Positions 25,626 through 33,468 of a DNA stretch of 40,426 nt are shown one piece after another. Source of the stretch: Nostoc sp. CMAA1605. GTDB lineage: Bacteria; Cyanobacteriota; Cyanobacteriia; Cyanobacteriales; Nostocaceae. The DNA lies in contig NZ_PJIZ01000070.1 of the NCBI RefSeq assembly GCF_021596505.1, positions 1-40,426 of the forward strand, read 5' to 3'. A program made the translations under genes and the position numbers. The stretch's first letter is position 1. Each line of letters opens with the position of its first letter. The notes under the pieces are model-generated. The model made no database searches and was not told the DNA's origin. It was given only the letters and a program-made list of their open reading frames with translations.

Positions 25626-26154
25626 AAAATTATATTTACTTCCTTGTTACGTAACTTAATGCTTTTCTACTTTAGCGAGTCCCTTCATCTTAAAACAACG
25701 CACCTCACCAAAAGTAACTCAAAATTAAAAAGCATCAATTAAACCACACCCAAAAAACTCCGCGCACCTCCGCGTTAAAACTCCAACTTACTCACCCAAC
25801 ATAAACTTTTAATAAAAATTATCATAAAACCTTCCAAAAAATTGAGAATTTAGAAGTAGATAATTGAAAGTTAGTTCATATCTCAATGACAATTTCCAAT
25901 ATTTGTCTAACCTCATGCTGAAAACAGACCGCCAACTATTTTAGGTTTTGAGATAACCAATCCAAAATCCGAAATCTAAAATTCTTCGTCTCCTGCCTCT
26001 TGTAAAATACAAAATTGCCCCACAGCTTGAGCAGGAGTAGGGCAAAGGACAGTTAAGCACTGTCTGTAGTCTGGCTGACAATAGCGGAATTTCGTCCGGC
26101 TTTTGTGACGCTTTGTTTTGTGTCCATCATATTCGTATTTTTTCACAGAAATTT
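25626..26154. other. Divergent intergenic region between prfC and hemB
   Basis: 529 bases without a gene. It includes a CTCCGCGCACCTCCGCGTTAAAAC-like repeat fragment near 25760-25790, then AT-rich sequence, then a structured segment close to hemB (25990-26064). Promoters for both genes are expected here but none is unambiguous. A TTG codon at 26113 would extend hemB by 14 residues that do not look conserved. Confidence 0.55.
25990..26064 (+). promoter_or_regulatory. Possible structured leader upstream of hemB
   Basis: Three helices can be drawn. CTCCTGC (25990-25996) pairs with GCAGGAG (26031-26037); TTGCCC (26015-26020) pairs with GGGCAA (26040-26045); GACAGT (26048-26053) pairs with ACTGTC (26059-26064). 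The first two interleave, giving a pseudoknot-like arrangement. It ends 90 bases before the hemB ATG. No known riboswitch family is recognised, and transcription through it is not demonstrated. Confidence 0.35.
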
Positions 26155-27144
26155 ATGTTTCCCACCCATCGCCCCCGCCGTCTGCGTACCCATCCCCAAT
26201 TGCGCCGGATGGTACGAGAAACCATAGTAACGACAAATGATTTAATCTATCCCTTGTTTGCTGTACCAGGTGAGGGCATTGCCAACGAAGTCAAATCCAT
26301 GCCTGGAGTGTACCAACTTTCGATAGATAAAATTGTCGAAGAAGCCAAAGAAGTTTACGACTTAGGCATTCCCGCCATCATTTTATTTGGTATTCCAGCC
26401 GACAAAGACACCGATGCTACCGGTGCTTGGCATGATTGCGGTATTGTGCAGAAAGCAGCCATAGCAGTAAAATCAGCCGTGCCAGATTTGATTGTGATTG
26501 CTGATACTTGTTTATGTGAATACACCAGTCATGGACACTGCGGTTATTTGCAAGTGGGTGATTTGACAGGACGAGTTCTCAACGACCCCACCCTAGAACT
26601 ATTGAAAAAAACAGCAGTTTCCCAAGCTCAAGCCGGTGCTGACATTATCGCGCCTTCGGGAATGATGGATGGCTTTGTACAAGCAATTCGCTCTGCTTTA
26701 GATGAAGCAGGATTCCAAGACACACCCATTTTGTCTTATGCTGCTAAGTATGCTTCCGCTTACTATGGCCCATTTCGAGACGCAGCCGATTCAACCCCCC
26801 AATTTGGCGACAGAAGAACCTATCAAATGGACCCTGGTAACGCACGGGAAGCGATTAAAGAAATTGAGCTAGACATTGCTGAAGGTGCAGATATGCTCAT
26901 GGTTAAGCCAGCCTTAGCATACATGGATATCATCTGGCGTGTGAAGGAAGCAAGCAATTTACCTGTGGCTGCTTACAACGTTTCTGGTGAATATTCAATG
27001 GTCAAAGCTGCGGCTTTGAATGGTTGGATAGATGAACAGCGCGTAGTTATGGAAACTTTAACCAGTTTCAAACGTGCCGGCGCAGACTTGATATTAACCT
27101 ATCATGCCAAAGATGCGGCTAGATGGTTGCGATCATCTGTGTGA
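26155..27144 (+). CDS. hemB: Delta-aminolevulinic acid dehydratase (porphobilinogen synthase)
   Basis: Condenses two 5-aminolevulinate molecules to porphobilinogen, the common precursor of heme, chlorophyll and phycobilins. The 329-residue protein has both catalytic lysines, Lys198 in SYAAKYASAYYGPFRDA and the Schiff-base Lys251 in MVKPALAYMD. The metal site reads DTCLCEYTSHGHCG with Cys119, Cys121 and Cys129, the cysteine-rich zinc-binding form rather than the aspartate-rich magnesium form of some plant and bacterial enzymes. I chose the ATG at 26155 (MFPTHRPRRLRTHPQLRRMV), which begins exactly where family members usually begin. A rho-independent terminator follows. Confidence 0.97.
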   Translation: MFPTHRPRRLRTHPQLRRMVRETIVTTNDLIYPLFAVPGEGIANEVKSMPGVYQLSIDKIVEEAKEVYDLGIPAIILFGIPADKDTDATGAWHDCGIVQKAAIAVKSAVPDLIVIADTCLCEYTSHGHCGYLQVGDLTGRVLNDPTLELLKKTAVSQAQAGADIIAPSGMMDGFVQAIRSALDEAGFQDTPILSYAAKYASAYYGPFRDAADSTPQFGDRRTYQMDPGNAREAIKEIELDIAEGADMLMVKPALAYMDIIWRVKEASNLPVAAYNVSGEYSMVKAAALNGWIDEQRVVMETLTSFKRAGADLILTYHAKDAARWLRSSV

Positions 27145-27175
27145 TGTTGAGAAATCAAGAAATGAGTGTTTTTTT

Positions 27176-27200
27176 AAGGCGTAGCATTGCTACGTCTTTT
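27176..27200 (+). terminator. Intrinsic terminator of hemB
   Basis: AAGGCGTAGC (27176-27185) pairs with GCTACGTCTT (27189-27198), with one G-U pair and the loop ATT. It is followed by TTAATTTG and preceded by a T run, so it may work on both strands. It starts 32 bases after the hemB stop codon. Confidence 0.8.
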
Positions 27201-27208
27201 AATTTGAA

Positions 27209-27264
27209 AGTTTGTAGTGAGAACTTTAGTTCTCAGGAAAGGACTAAAGTCCTTACTACAAACT
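27209..27264. repeat. Cruciform-type dispersed repeat, copy 1
   Basis: Outer arms AGTTTGTAGT (27209-27218) and ACTACAAACT (27255-27264) enclose two hairpins, GAGAAC-TTTA-GTTCTC (27219-27234) and GGACT-AA-AGTCC (27241-27252). The result is a three-way-junction fold. A degenerate relative lies at 37698-37775. The pattern marks a small mobile or processed repeat of the genome. Confidence 0.8.
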
Positions 27265-27392
27265 CAATTGTAATATTTTTAAATGAATCAATATCACAAA
27301 TTACTAATTTTTATATACATAATTTTTAGCTACTTCGCTGTTATTTAATCAAGCGACAGTCGATAAACTTCTTGTTGATTATTTTAAATTCT

Positions 27393-27848
27393 ATGAATGT
27401 GCAACTGCGTCAAGTTACCTTTGAAGATAAATTGGGTGGAATGATTGGCTTATTAGTGGGACTAATGTTTATTGGGGCTGGTTTTTGGTCAAATAAACAA
27501 ATTGCTTATGAGCGTGCCACACTCACAGAAACCCAAGGTAAGGTAGTAGATACGGTTCATCGCCGCGATCGCGATCGCAATGATAAACAAAAAGATACCT
27601 ACGCGCCAGTAATCGAGTTTCTCGTCAAGGGTGATCCTGTCCGCTTCACAGGTGACTATGATTCCTCCCGCGTCAGCGAAGGCAAAATAGTAGCTGTGCG
27701 TTACGACCCCAAACAACCGATAACTACAGCGAGAGAAGTCGAACCCCTGGAATCATTCGTATCTTGGCTAGCCATTGGGATGGGTGGACTAAGCGTAGTT
27801 TCTGGTCTGCGTCAGTTGTCACCTGTCCGGTTGTCTTTGGGTGAGTAA
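27393..27848 (+). CDS. DUF3592-type two-helix membrane protein
   Basis: A 151-residue protein. A first membrane helix (about 16-34, IGLLVGLMFIGAGFW) is followed by an extracytoplasmic segment of about 80 residues with TQGKVVDT, YAPVIEFLVKG and VAVRYDPKQP, then a second helix (about 118-138). This order, with a G-x-V start, Y-P-V-x-F and V-x-Y-D-P, is the DUF3592 pattern, a family of unknown function. The ATG at 27393 is preferred over an upstream TTG at 27372. A double HIP1 site falls inside the gene and encodes the Arg/Asp-rich RRDRDRND run. Confidence 0.8.
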   Translation: MNVQLRQVTFEDKLGGMIGLLVGLMFIGAGFWSNKQIAYERATLTETQGKVVDTVHRRDRDRNDKQKDTYAPVIEFLVKGDPVRFTGDYDSSRVSEGKIVAVRYDPKQPITTAREVEPLESFVSWLAIGMGGLSVVSGLRQLSPVRLSLGE

Positions 27849-28064
27849 CCTGACCAGACTTCATAACAGTATATTTTTCTGTTCAAGAGTAAAAGGCTGA
27901 TTTGCGCTATTATATGGCTCAAATCGGTTATTTTTGCTTTATTAATGCGGACACAGGCAATTTGGTATGAGATGTTACAGAAATTAGTGACTGATTTTGT
28001 CAAAGAGTGCAGCGATCGCCTATAAAATAAACATAGATAATAAATTTAGTCTTTTGAATTTCAT

Positions 28065-28084
28065 AATTGACAAAAATGTCAATT
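28065..28084. promoter_or_regulatory. Candidate operator upstream of the HTH gene
   Basis: AATTGACA (28065-28072) and TGTCAATT (28077-28084) form a perfect 8-bp inverted repeat with an AAAA spacer, ending 43 bases before the start codon of the HTH regulator. Size and place suit binding by a small dimeric HTH protein, possibly autoregulation. Inference from symmetry only. Confidence 0.4.
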
Positions 28085-28127
28085 GGTTTAACAAAAAAGT
28101 TTAAATTTTGTAATGGGAGCATGAACT

Positions 28128-28418
28128 ATGGATATGCAAGTCCTGAGAGAGCGTGCTGGTGTCAGTCGCGCCGAAGTGGCCTTCAGACTTGCAATCAGTG
28201 AAACCAGCGTTCGTAACTGGGAAGCTGGGCGGACTGAGCCAACCATGACCCCAAAAAAATATTTGGAAGCTTTGCGGATATTTAAATGTACCCCTGAAGA
28301 ATTAGCGATCGCCAGTGAAAAGTCAATTAATCAACAACACAAACGCAAACCAGGAAGGCCCAGACGCTTTCCAGAAAATCAGGTAACACAGGTGACTGAT
28401 TCGCCGGTTTGCAACTGA
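28128..28418 (+). CDS. Small XRE-type HTH regulator with an AT-hook-like tail
   Basis: A 96-residue DNA-binding protein. Residues 1-63 form an XRE/Cro-like helix-turn-helix: LRERAGVSRAEVAFRLAISE, then TSVRNWEAGRTEPTM, typical of the recognition helix and following loop. The basic tail contains KRKPGRPRRF (about 73-82), close to the AT-hook core PGRP, which binds the minor groove of AT-rich DNA. There is no ligand domain. The start is the ATG at 28128, with GGGAG upstream; another ATG at 28121 is out of frame. The neighbouring pdhB begins 235 bases downstream on the same strand. Target genes are unknown. Confidence 0.88.
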   Translation: MDMQVLRERAGVSRAEVAFRLAISETSVRNWEAGRTEPTMTPKKYLEALRIFKCTPEELAIASEKSINQQHKRKPGRPRRFPENQVTQVTDSPVCN

Positions 28419-28652
28419 TAGCCTGCTAATTCAAAGTCTCATATTTGAAAATGGCTTTAGCTAACTGTCTGAGTAGTTAATTGCTGTATAACCACTGTTT
28501 GATTCAGTTTCAGGTGTAAATCTGCCACAAGCTAAGAGATAATTTCAGGGTAATTTTGAGCCTTGCTAACTCTCTCACTAGTGCGATCGCTCACGGTATT
28601 AGTCGCGGTAGCGCGATAAGATTCTAAAACAATAGTTGTAAAAAAGGTCTAA

Positions 28653-29636
28653 ATGGCAGAAACACTATTCTTCAACGCTTTGCGGGAAGCCATTGATGAA
28701 GAAATGGCGCGTGATTCCAGTGTCTTCGTTTTAGGTGAAGACGTAGGACACTACGGCGGTTCTTACAAAGTCACCAAAGACTTATACAAAAAGTACGGCG
28801 ACTTAAGAGTTTTAGATACTCCCATTGCAGAAAACAGCTTCACTGGGATAGCAGTTGGCGCAGCCATGACAGGATTGCGACCCATCATTGAAGGTATGAA
28901 CATGGGTTTTCTGCTCCTCGCCTTCAACCAAATCTCCAACAACGCCGGGATGTTGCGTTACACTTCCGGTGGTAACTTTAAAATCCCAATGGTCATTCGC
29001 GGCCCTGGTGGTGTCGGTAGACAACTAGGTGCAGAACACTCCCAACGTCTAGAAGCTTACTTCCAAGCCGTCCCAGGATTGAAAATTGTCGCCTGTTCCA
29101 CCCCATACAACGCCAAAGGACTGCTAAAAGCTGCCATTCGCGATGATAACCCCGTATTGTTCTTTGAACACGTTTTACTTTACAACTTAAAAGAAAATCT
29201 CCCAGAGGAAGAATACGTACTTCCCTTAGATAAAGCTGAAGTTGTCCGCAAAGGTAAAGATGTCACAATTTTAACTTACTCACGGATGCGTCATCATGTG
29301 ATGCAAGCTGTGAAACCTTTAGAAAAACAAGGTTACGACCCAGAAGTAATTGATTTAATATCTCTCAAACCACTAGATTTTGATACTATCGGTGCATCAG
29401 TACGTAAAACCCATCGCGTCATTATCGTAGAAGAATGTATGCGAACCGGCGGTATTGGTGCAGAATTAGTGGCATCTATTAACGATCGCCTATTTGACGA
29501 ACTAGATGCCCCAGTATTAAGACTATCATCCCAAGATATTCCCACACCTTACAACGGCGCACTAGAACGCCTAACCATCGTCCAGCCAGAACAAATTGTG
29601 GAAGCAGTGCAGAAAATGGTGGCGATGCGAGTCTAG
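28653..29636 (+). CDS. pdhB: Pyruvate dehydrogenase E1 component, beta subunit
   Basis: Beta subunit of the thiamine-diphosphate-dependent E1 that decarboxylates pyruvate and acetylates the lipoyl arm of E2. The 327-residue protein has VLGEDVGHYGGSYKVTKDL near the start, DTPIAENSFTGIAVGAAMTG (with the Glu that contacts the thiazolium/aminopyrimidine of ThDP), GAEHSQRLEAYFQAVPGLK and a transketolase C-terminal domain (VEECMRTGGIGAELVASI). No alpha subunit is adjacent, as is common in cyanobacteria. The start is the ATG at 28653. A long STRR array begins just after the stop codon. The supply of lipoyl groups by lipA links it functionally to the gene at 16725. Confidence 0.96.
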   Translation: MAETLFFNALREAIDEEMARDSSVFVLGEDVGHYGGSYKVTKDLYKKYGDLRVLDTPIAENSFTGIAVGAAMTGLRPIIEGMNMGFLLLAFNQISNNAGMLRYTSGGNFKIPMVIRGPGGVGRQLGAEHSQRLEAYFQAVPGLKIVACSTPYNAKGLLKAAIRDDNPVLFFEHVLLYNLKENLPEEEYVLPLDKAEVVRKGKDVTILTYSRMRHHVMQAVKPLEKQGYDPEVIDLISLKPLDFDTIGASVRKTHRVIIVEECMRTGGIGAELVASINDRLFDELDAPVLRLSSQDIPTPYNGALERLTIVQPEQIVEAVQKMVAMRV

Positions 29637-29639
29637 GGG

Positions 29640-29802
29640 TGTAGGGAGCAGGGGGAACAGGGGGAGCAGGGGGAGCAGGGGGAGCAGGGGGAGCAGGGGG
29701 AGCAGGGGGAGAAAAATACAATGCCCAATGCCCCATGCCCCATTCCCAATGTCCCATTCCCCATTCCCCATTCCCCATTCCCAATGCCCCATTCCCCATA
29801 CC
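29640..29802. repeat. Two-part STRR array between pdhB and secD
   Basis: About eight 9-base GGGGGAGCA-type units (about 29644-29712), then CCCATTC/CCCAATG heptamers (about 29722-29802). The same two-part order, in the same orientation, occurs inside the helicase gene at 1555-1676. Confidence 0.92.
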
Positions 29803-29863
29803 CACCTACTCATAACTGATGCAAAGAGCGTTATTATAGCGTTTGTCATTTGCGAGTTACGGT

Positions 29864-31288
29864 ATGGAGAGACAGCGATCGCTTTTAGCGTTAATCTTAA
29901 TTTTAGTCATAGCCTCCTTGGCCTTTAGCTGGAGATTTCCTGCACCCTTGGGCTTAGATTTACGCGGTGGTTCACAACTTACCATCGAAGTGAAACCTAC
30001 AGCCGAAATTCCCCAAATTACCGAACGGGAATTAGATGGGGTGAAAAAGGTTGTGGAAGGGCGGATTAATAGTTTGGGTGTTTCTGAACCTATTATTCAA
30101 ACCGTGGGTGGAAATAAAGTCCTGGTACAGTTACCAGGGGTAAATGATCCAGAACAAGCAGAACGAGTTCTAGGCGGTACAGCACAGCTAGAATTTCGTC
30201 TGCAAAAACCCAGTACAGAAACTCAATTATTGGCATTTCAAGCATCACGGGCGGAATTGAAAGCCAAGCAAGAAGCATTAAGAAAAAGTCAAGACCAAGC
30301 AGCAATTAATAAAAATTTAGAAGATTTAAAGAACAATAATCAAGCGATCGCGGATTTATTTGAAAGCACCAAACCCCCGCTTGATGGTAAATATCTCACA
30401 GATGCCTACGGCGAACCCACCCGACAAGGTAACAACTGGAACGTTGCTATCCGCTTTAACCAAAAAGGTGGTGAACTGTTTGCCGAACTTACCAAAAATC
30501 TCGCAGGTACAGGACGCAGTATCGGGATTTTTCTCGATAATGAACTAATTAGCGCGCCCGTTGTGGGTGTAGAATTTGCCAGTGCTGGGATTACTGGTGG
30601 ATCTGCGGTAATTACGGGTAGATTTACTGCCCAACAAGCCAATGATTTAGGCGTGCAACTGCGTGGTGGTGCTTTACCTGTACCCGTAGAAATTGCCGAA
30701 ATCCGCACAGTCGGCGCAACCCTGGGACAAGATAGCATCAAGAGCAGTATCTATGCTGGGATTGGTGGTCTGATTTTAGTCTTAATCTTTATGGTTGTGT
30801 ACTATAGACTACCAGGATTAATTGCCGATATTGCCCTAATTATCTACGCCATCTTAACCTGGGCTAGCTTTTGTCTATTGAATGTCACCCTCACCTTACC
30901 AGGAATTGCAGGTTTTATTCTCAGTATCGGTATGGCAGTAGACGCAAACGTGCTGATTTTTGAGCGTACTAGGGAAGAGTTAAGAGCCGGTAAATCACTC
31001 TATCGATCTGTTGAGTCTGGCTTTTATCGGGCTTTTTCCAGCATCTTAGATGGCAACGTCACCACAGTTATTGCTTGTGCTGCTTTATTTTACTTAGGGG
31101 CGGGCTTAGTCAAAGGCTTTGCTTTAACTTTGGCTTTAGGTGTGGCTGTGAGTATGTTTAGTGCTATTACTTGTAGTCGCAGTTTAATGTTCGTCGCAAT
31201 TTCTATTCCTGCGCTGCGAAAACCAGAACTTTTTTGTCCTAACCTGCCAAATTCAGGAGCATCAAATCAGGCAGAGGTGGCTAAATGA
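29864..31288 (+). CDS. secD: Protein translocase subunit SecD
   Basis: Inner-membrane or thylakoid-membrane RND-family subunit that, with SecF, uses the proton gradient to help complete Sec-dependent protein export. It has 474 residues. A first membrane helix is followed by the signature PLGLDLRGGSQLTIEV (about 27-42), a periplasmic domain with a charged helical segment (about 115-160), and five helices in the C-terminal half containing GMAVDANVLIFERTREELR, the conserved TM4 Asp/Arg region. I chose the ATG at 29864 (MERQRSLLAL) over a TTG 21 bases upstream. Its stop overlaps the secF start (ATGA), so the two are translationally coupled. Confidence 0.96.
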   Translation: MERQRSLLALILILVIASLAFSWRFPAPLGLDLRGGSQLTIEVKPTAEIPQITERELDGVKKVVEGRINSLGVSEPIIQTVGGNKVLVQLPGVNDPEQAERVLGGTAQLEFRLQKPSTETQLLAFQASRAELKAKQEALRKSQDQAAINKNLEDLKNNNQAIADLFESTKPPLDGKYLTDAYGEPTRQGNNWNVAIRFNQKGGELFAELTKNLAGTGRSIGIFLDNELISAPVVGVEFASAGITGGSAVITGRFTAQQANDLGVQLRGGALPVPVEIAEIRTVGATLGQDSIKSSIYAGIGGLILVLIFMVVYYRLPGLIADIALIIYAILTWASFCLLNVTLTLPGIAGFILSIGMAVDANVLIFERTREELRAGKSLYRSVESGFYRAFSSILDGNVTTVIACAALFYLGAGLVKGFALTLALGVAVSMFSAITCSRSLMFVAISIPALRKPELFCPNLPNSGASNQAEVAK

Positions 31289-32268
31289 AATTAAGTATTA
31301 ACAAATCGCGATCGCTCTGGTGGACTCTTTCTGCTGCTATCACTCTGGCTGGTTTGATCTCCATGTTCATTTCCTGGCAAAACCCCAACATTCGCGCCCC
31401 CTTACGCCCTAGTTTGGATTTTGTTGGTGGTACACGGCTACAATTTGAACGAGATTGTAATAAACCAGGAAACTGCGACAAACCCATAGATATTAATGTG
31501 GTGCGGGAAGTCGCCAAAGCAGAAGGACTTGGTGATAGCAGCATTCAAATCGTCGCCGACAAAGATACACGTAAAGAAAACGGCATCCTCATTCGTACCA
31601 AAAATTTAGATCGGGAACAACGTACCAAACTACAAACCGCCTTAAGCGAAAAAGTAGGTACTTTTGATGAACAGAAAAATCAGATTGACACTGTAGGGCC
31701 GACATTGGGGAAAGAATTATTTACCTCTGGTCTTCTTGCTCTGATAGTTTCCTTCGTAGGTATTGTAGTTTACCTAACATTCCGATTTCAGTTAGATTAC
31801 GCCGTCTTTGCCATCATCGCTCTACTTCATGACGTGATGATCACAGTAGGTTTCTTCTCAATTTTCGGTCTGGTTTTTGGTACGGAAGTAGACAGTTTAT
31901 TTATTGTGGCTCTGTTGACAATTACAGGTTTCTCTGTCAACGATACAGTAGTCATTTACGATCGCATCCGAGAAACATTACAAACCAACCCTAAGCAACC
32001 AATAACCGAGATTGTTGATGATGCCGTCAACCAAACTTTAGGCAGATCCATCAATACCACTTTCACAACTATGCTCCCATTGTTCGCCATCTTCTTATTT
32101 GGTGGCGAAACCCTGAAAAACTTTGCTCTAGCACTCATTATCGGCTTCACCGCCGGAGCTTACTCCAGTATTTTTATCGCCAGTACCTTACTAACACTAT
32201 GGCGAGAACGCACAGGTAAATATACAGTAGTAGAAACTACTGGAGTCACTGATACATCTGTAGAGTAG
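31285..32268 (+). CDS. secF: Protein translocase subunit SecF
   Basis: Partner of SecD, 327 residues. It has a first helix, then LDFVGGTRLQFE, the SecF form of the D-x-x-G-G signature, a short periplasmic domain and five C-terminal helices with ITGFSVNDTVVIYDRIRETL. That segment holds the SecF-specific Asn-Asp pair and the Asp-Arg motif. ATG at 31285 overlaps the secD stop by four bases. An STRR array begins right after the stop codon, so the transcript may end there or run into the next gene. Confidence 0.96.
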   Translation: MKLSINKSRSLWWTLSAAITLAGLISMFISWQNPNIRAPLRPSLDFVGGTRLQFERDCNKPGNCDKPIDINVVREVAKAEGLGDSSIQIVADKDTRKENGILIRTKNLDREQRTKLQTALSEKVGTFDEQKNQIDTVGPTLGKELFTSGLLALIVSFVGIVVYLTFRFQLDYAVFAIIALLHDVMITVGFFSIFGLVFGTEVDSLFIVALLTITGFSVNDTVVIYDRIRETLQTNPKQPITEIVDDAVNQTLGRSINTTFTTMLPLFAIFLFGGETLKNFALALIIGFTAGAYSSIFIASTLLTLWRERTGKYTVVETTGVTDTSVE

Positions 32269-32269
32269 T

Positions 32270-32382
32270 CAATTAGGGAATAGAGAATAGGGAACAGGGA
32301 ACAGGGAATAGAATCTTAAATTGATTAATCCCTAATCCCCAATCCCCAATCCCCAATTCCCAATCCCCAATCCCCAATCCCC
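32270..32382. repeat. GGGAACA and CCCAATC heptamer arrays between secF and the next gene
   Basis: GGGAATA/GGGAACA units (about 32275-32310), a 20-base gap, then CCCCAAT/CCCTAAT units (about 32331-32382) that abut the next start codon. The two halves are roughly complementary and could form one large hairpin. Confidence 0.9.
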
Positions 32383-32781
32383 ATGACTAAATCAGAAGAA
32401 CCAGAAATTTCTGGTAATGAACAATCTCTAACGCAACAAGTCCAAAGACTACACCAGTTAACTGTGTATGGTAGATGGATATTTGTCGGCTGTTTATGGT
32501 TGACAATTGCTCCCTTGTGTTTGTGGAATCTCCGTTCCGAAATCGTCTTGTGGAAACAATACTTTACTTGGGTAGCACTGCGTTATGGAGTTGTCTACCA
32601 TCCCTTTTCGGCTCTAGGGTTAGCCTTTTGTATCGGGATGACAACTTCTGTGTTAGTTTGGCAAAGTCGCAATATTTTGTTGGGATTACCGCAACAAGAA
32701 AAGCATCGTTTAGAAAAACAAGTATTTCAAATTCGCCAACAAGGCCCTACTCATCCCCTATGGAAATGGGTTTGTCAATAG
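32383..32781 (+). CDS. Small two-helix membrane protein of unknown function
   Basis: A 132-residue protein. A hydrophilic N-terminus (1-27) carries a short amphipathic helix, TQQVQRLHQLTVYGRW. Two membrane helices follow (about 31-49 and 75-96, the second within FSALGLAFCIGMTTSVLVW), then a basic, Gln-rich C-terminal tail. No family is recognised. Its start codon directly follows a CCCCAAT array, and its stop codon TAG lies in the first TCAATAG unit of another array, so both gene ends touch repeats. Codon use and the clear helices argue for a real gene. It may be co-transcribed with secDF. Confidence 0.72.
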   Translation: MTKSEEPEISGNEQSLTQQVQRLHQLTVYGRWIFVGCLWLTIAPLCLWNLRSEIVLWKQYFTWVALRYGVVYHPFSALGLAFCIGMTTSVLVWQSRNILLGLPQQEKHRLEKQVFQIRQQGPTHPLWKWVCQ

Positions 32782-32905
32782 TCAATAGTCATTAGTCAAT
32801 AGTCATTAGTCAATAGTCATTAGTCATTGTCCACCTTGTCTACCTTGTCTACCAATCCCCAATCCCCAATCCCCAGTCCCCAATCCCCAATCCCCAATCC
32901 CCAAA
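32775..32905. repeat. TCAATAG/TCATTAG array followed by CCCCAAT array
   Basis: Seven in-phase heptamers, TCAATAG or TCATTAG, run from 32775 to 32823. The first contains the stop codon of the preceding gene. CCCCAATC-type units fill about 32852-32903. The same TCAATAG unit forms the array at 35129-35177. Confidence 0.9.
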
Positions 32906-32994
32906 TTTCCCAGGACACGAATACCAGAATCCGGTGATTTCTTGCACAATATGATTGAAAGACAGTGAAAAGACTGCCACATCGGAGTGCCTAC

Positions 32995-33468
32995 ATGATG
33001 AATCACCCACAAATTCAGTTTCGTGAGCATCACCATGCTGAAATAGACCTTGATCAACTCCAAAATTTATTTGATATTGCAGCTTTTTGGGCGAAAGGAC
33101 GTACTATTAAAGATTTGAGTATAGCTATTGCTAATAGCAAGCCGGTAATTTCTGTTTGGGATGGCAAAAAACTGATTGGTTTTGCTAGAGCTACTTCCGA
33201 TGGGATATATAGAGCGACAATCTGGGATGTGGTTATTCACCCAGATTATCAAGGAACTGGGTTAGGTAGTAAATTAGTGGAAACTGTTTTGAGTCATCCA
33301 CAAATGCAAGTTGAGCGTGTTTATTTGATGACTACTTATCAACAGAAGTTCTATGAAAAAATTGGTTTCCAGACTAATAACACTACCACTATGGTTCTGT
33401 ATAATCAAGCCAATCTGAGCAGCATGACTACTGCGGAAGTTCAACTTTCAGAATCTCTAGGGGCATAG
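32995..33468 (+). CDS. GNAT-family N-acetyltransferase
   Basis: A 157-residue acetyl-CoA-dependent acyltransferase. The core shows GFARATSDG, then ATIWDVVIHPDYQGTGLGSKL with the Q-G-x-G-x-G/A acetyl-CoA loop, and KFYEKIGF near the end. It shares the GFARATSDxxxxATIWDVVxHPDxQGxGLG block with the second acetyltransferase at 38128, so the two are paralogues of the Ycf52-like type. Substrate unknown. I chose the ATG at 32995, which has GGAG seven bases upstream; a GTG at 32965 would add ten unlikely residues. The last 41 bases overlap the convergent kinase gene. Confidence 0.88.
   Translation: MMNHPQIQFREHHHAEIDLDQLQNLFDIAAFWAKGRTIKDLSIAIANSKPVISVWDGKKLIGFARATSDGIYRATIWDVVIHPDYQGTGLGSKLVETVLSHPQMQVERVYLMTTYQQKFYEKIGFQTNNTTTMVLYNQANLSSMTTAEVQLSESLGA

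Noticed and set aside
27812..28003. A 63-codon minus-strand frame after the DUF3592 gene
   Set aside because: It overlaps the end of the DUF3592 gene antisense, has no recognisable features and no ribosome-binding site.
29479..29928. Several 90-110-codon frames on both strands around the pdhB-secD spacer
   Set aside because: They are low-complexity translations (Pro/Leu, Gly/Ser/Arg or Gly/Met/Trp repeats) of the STRR array or overlap pdhB and secD in other frames.
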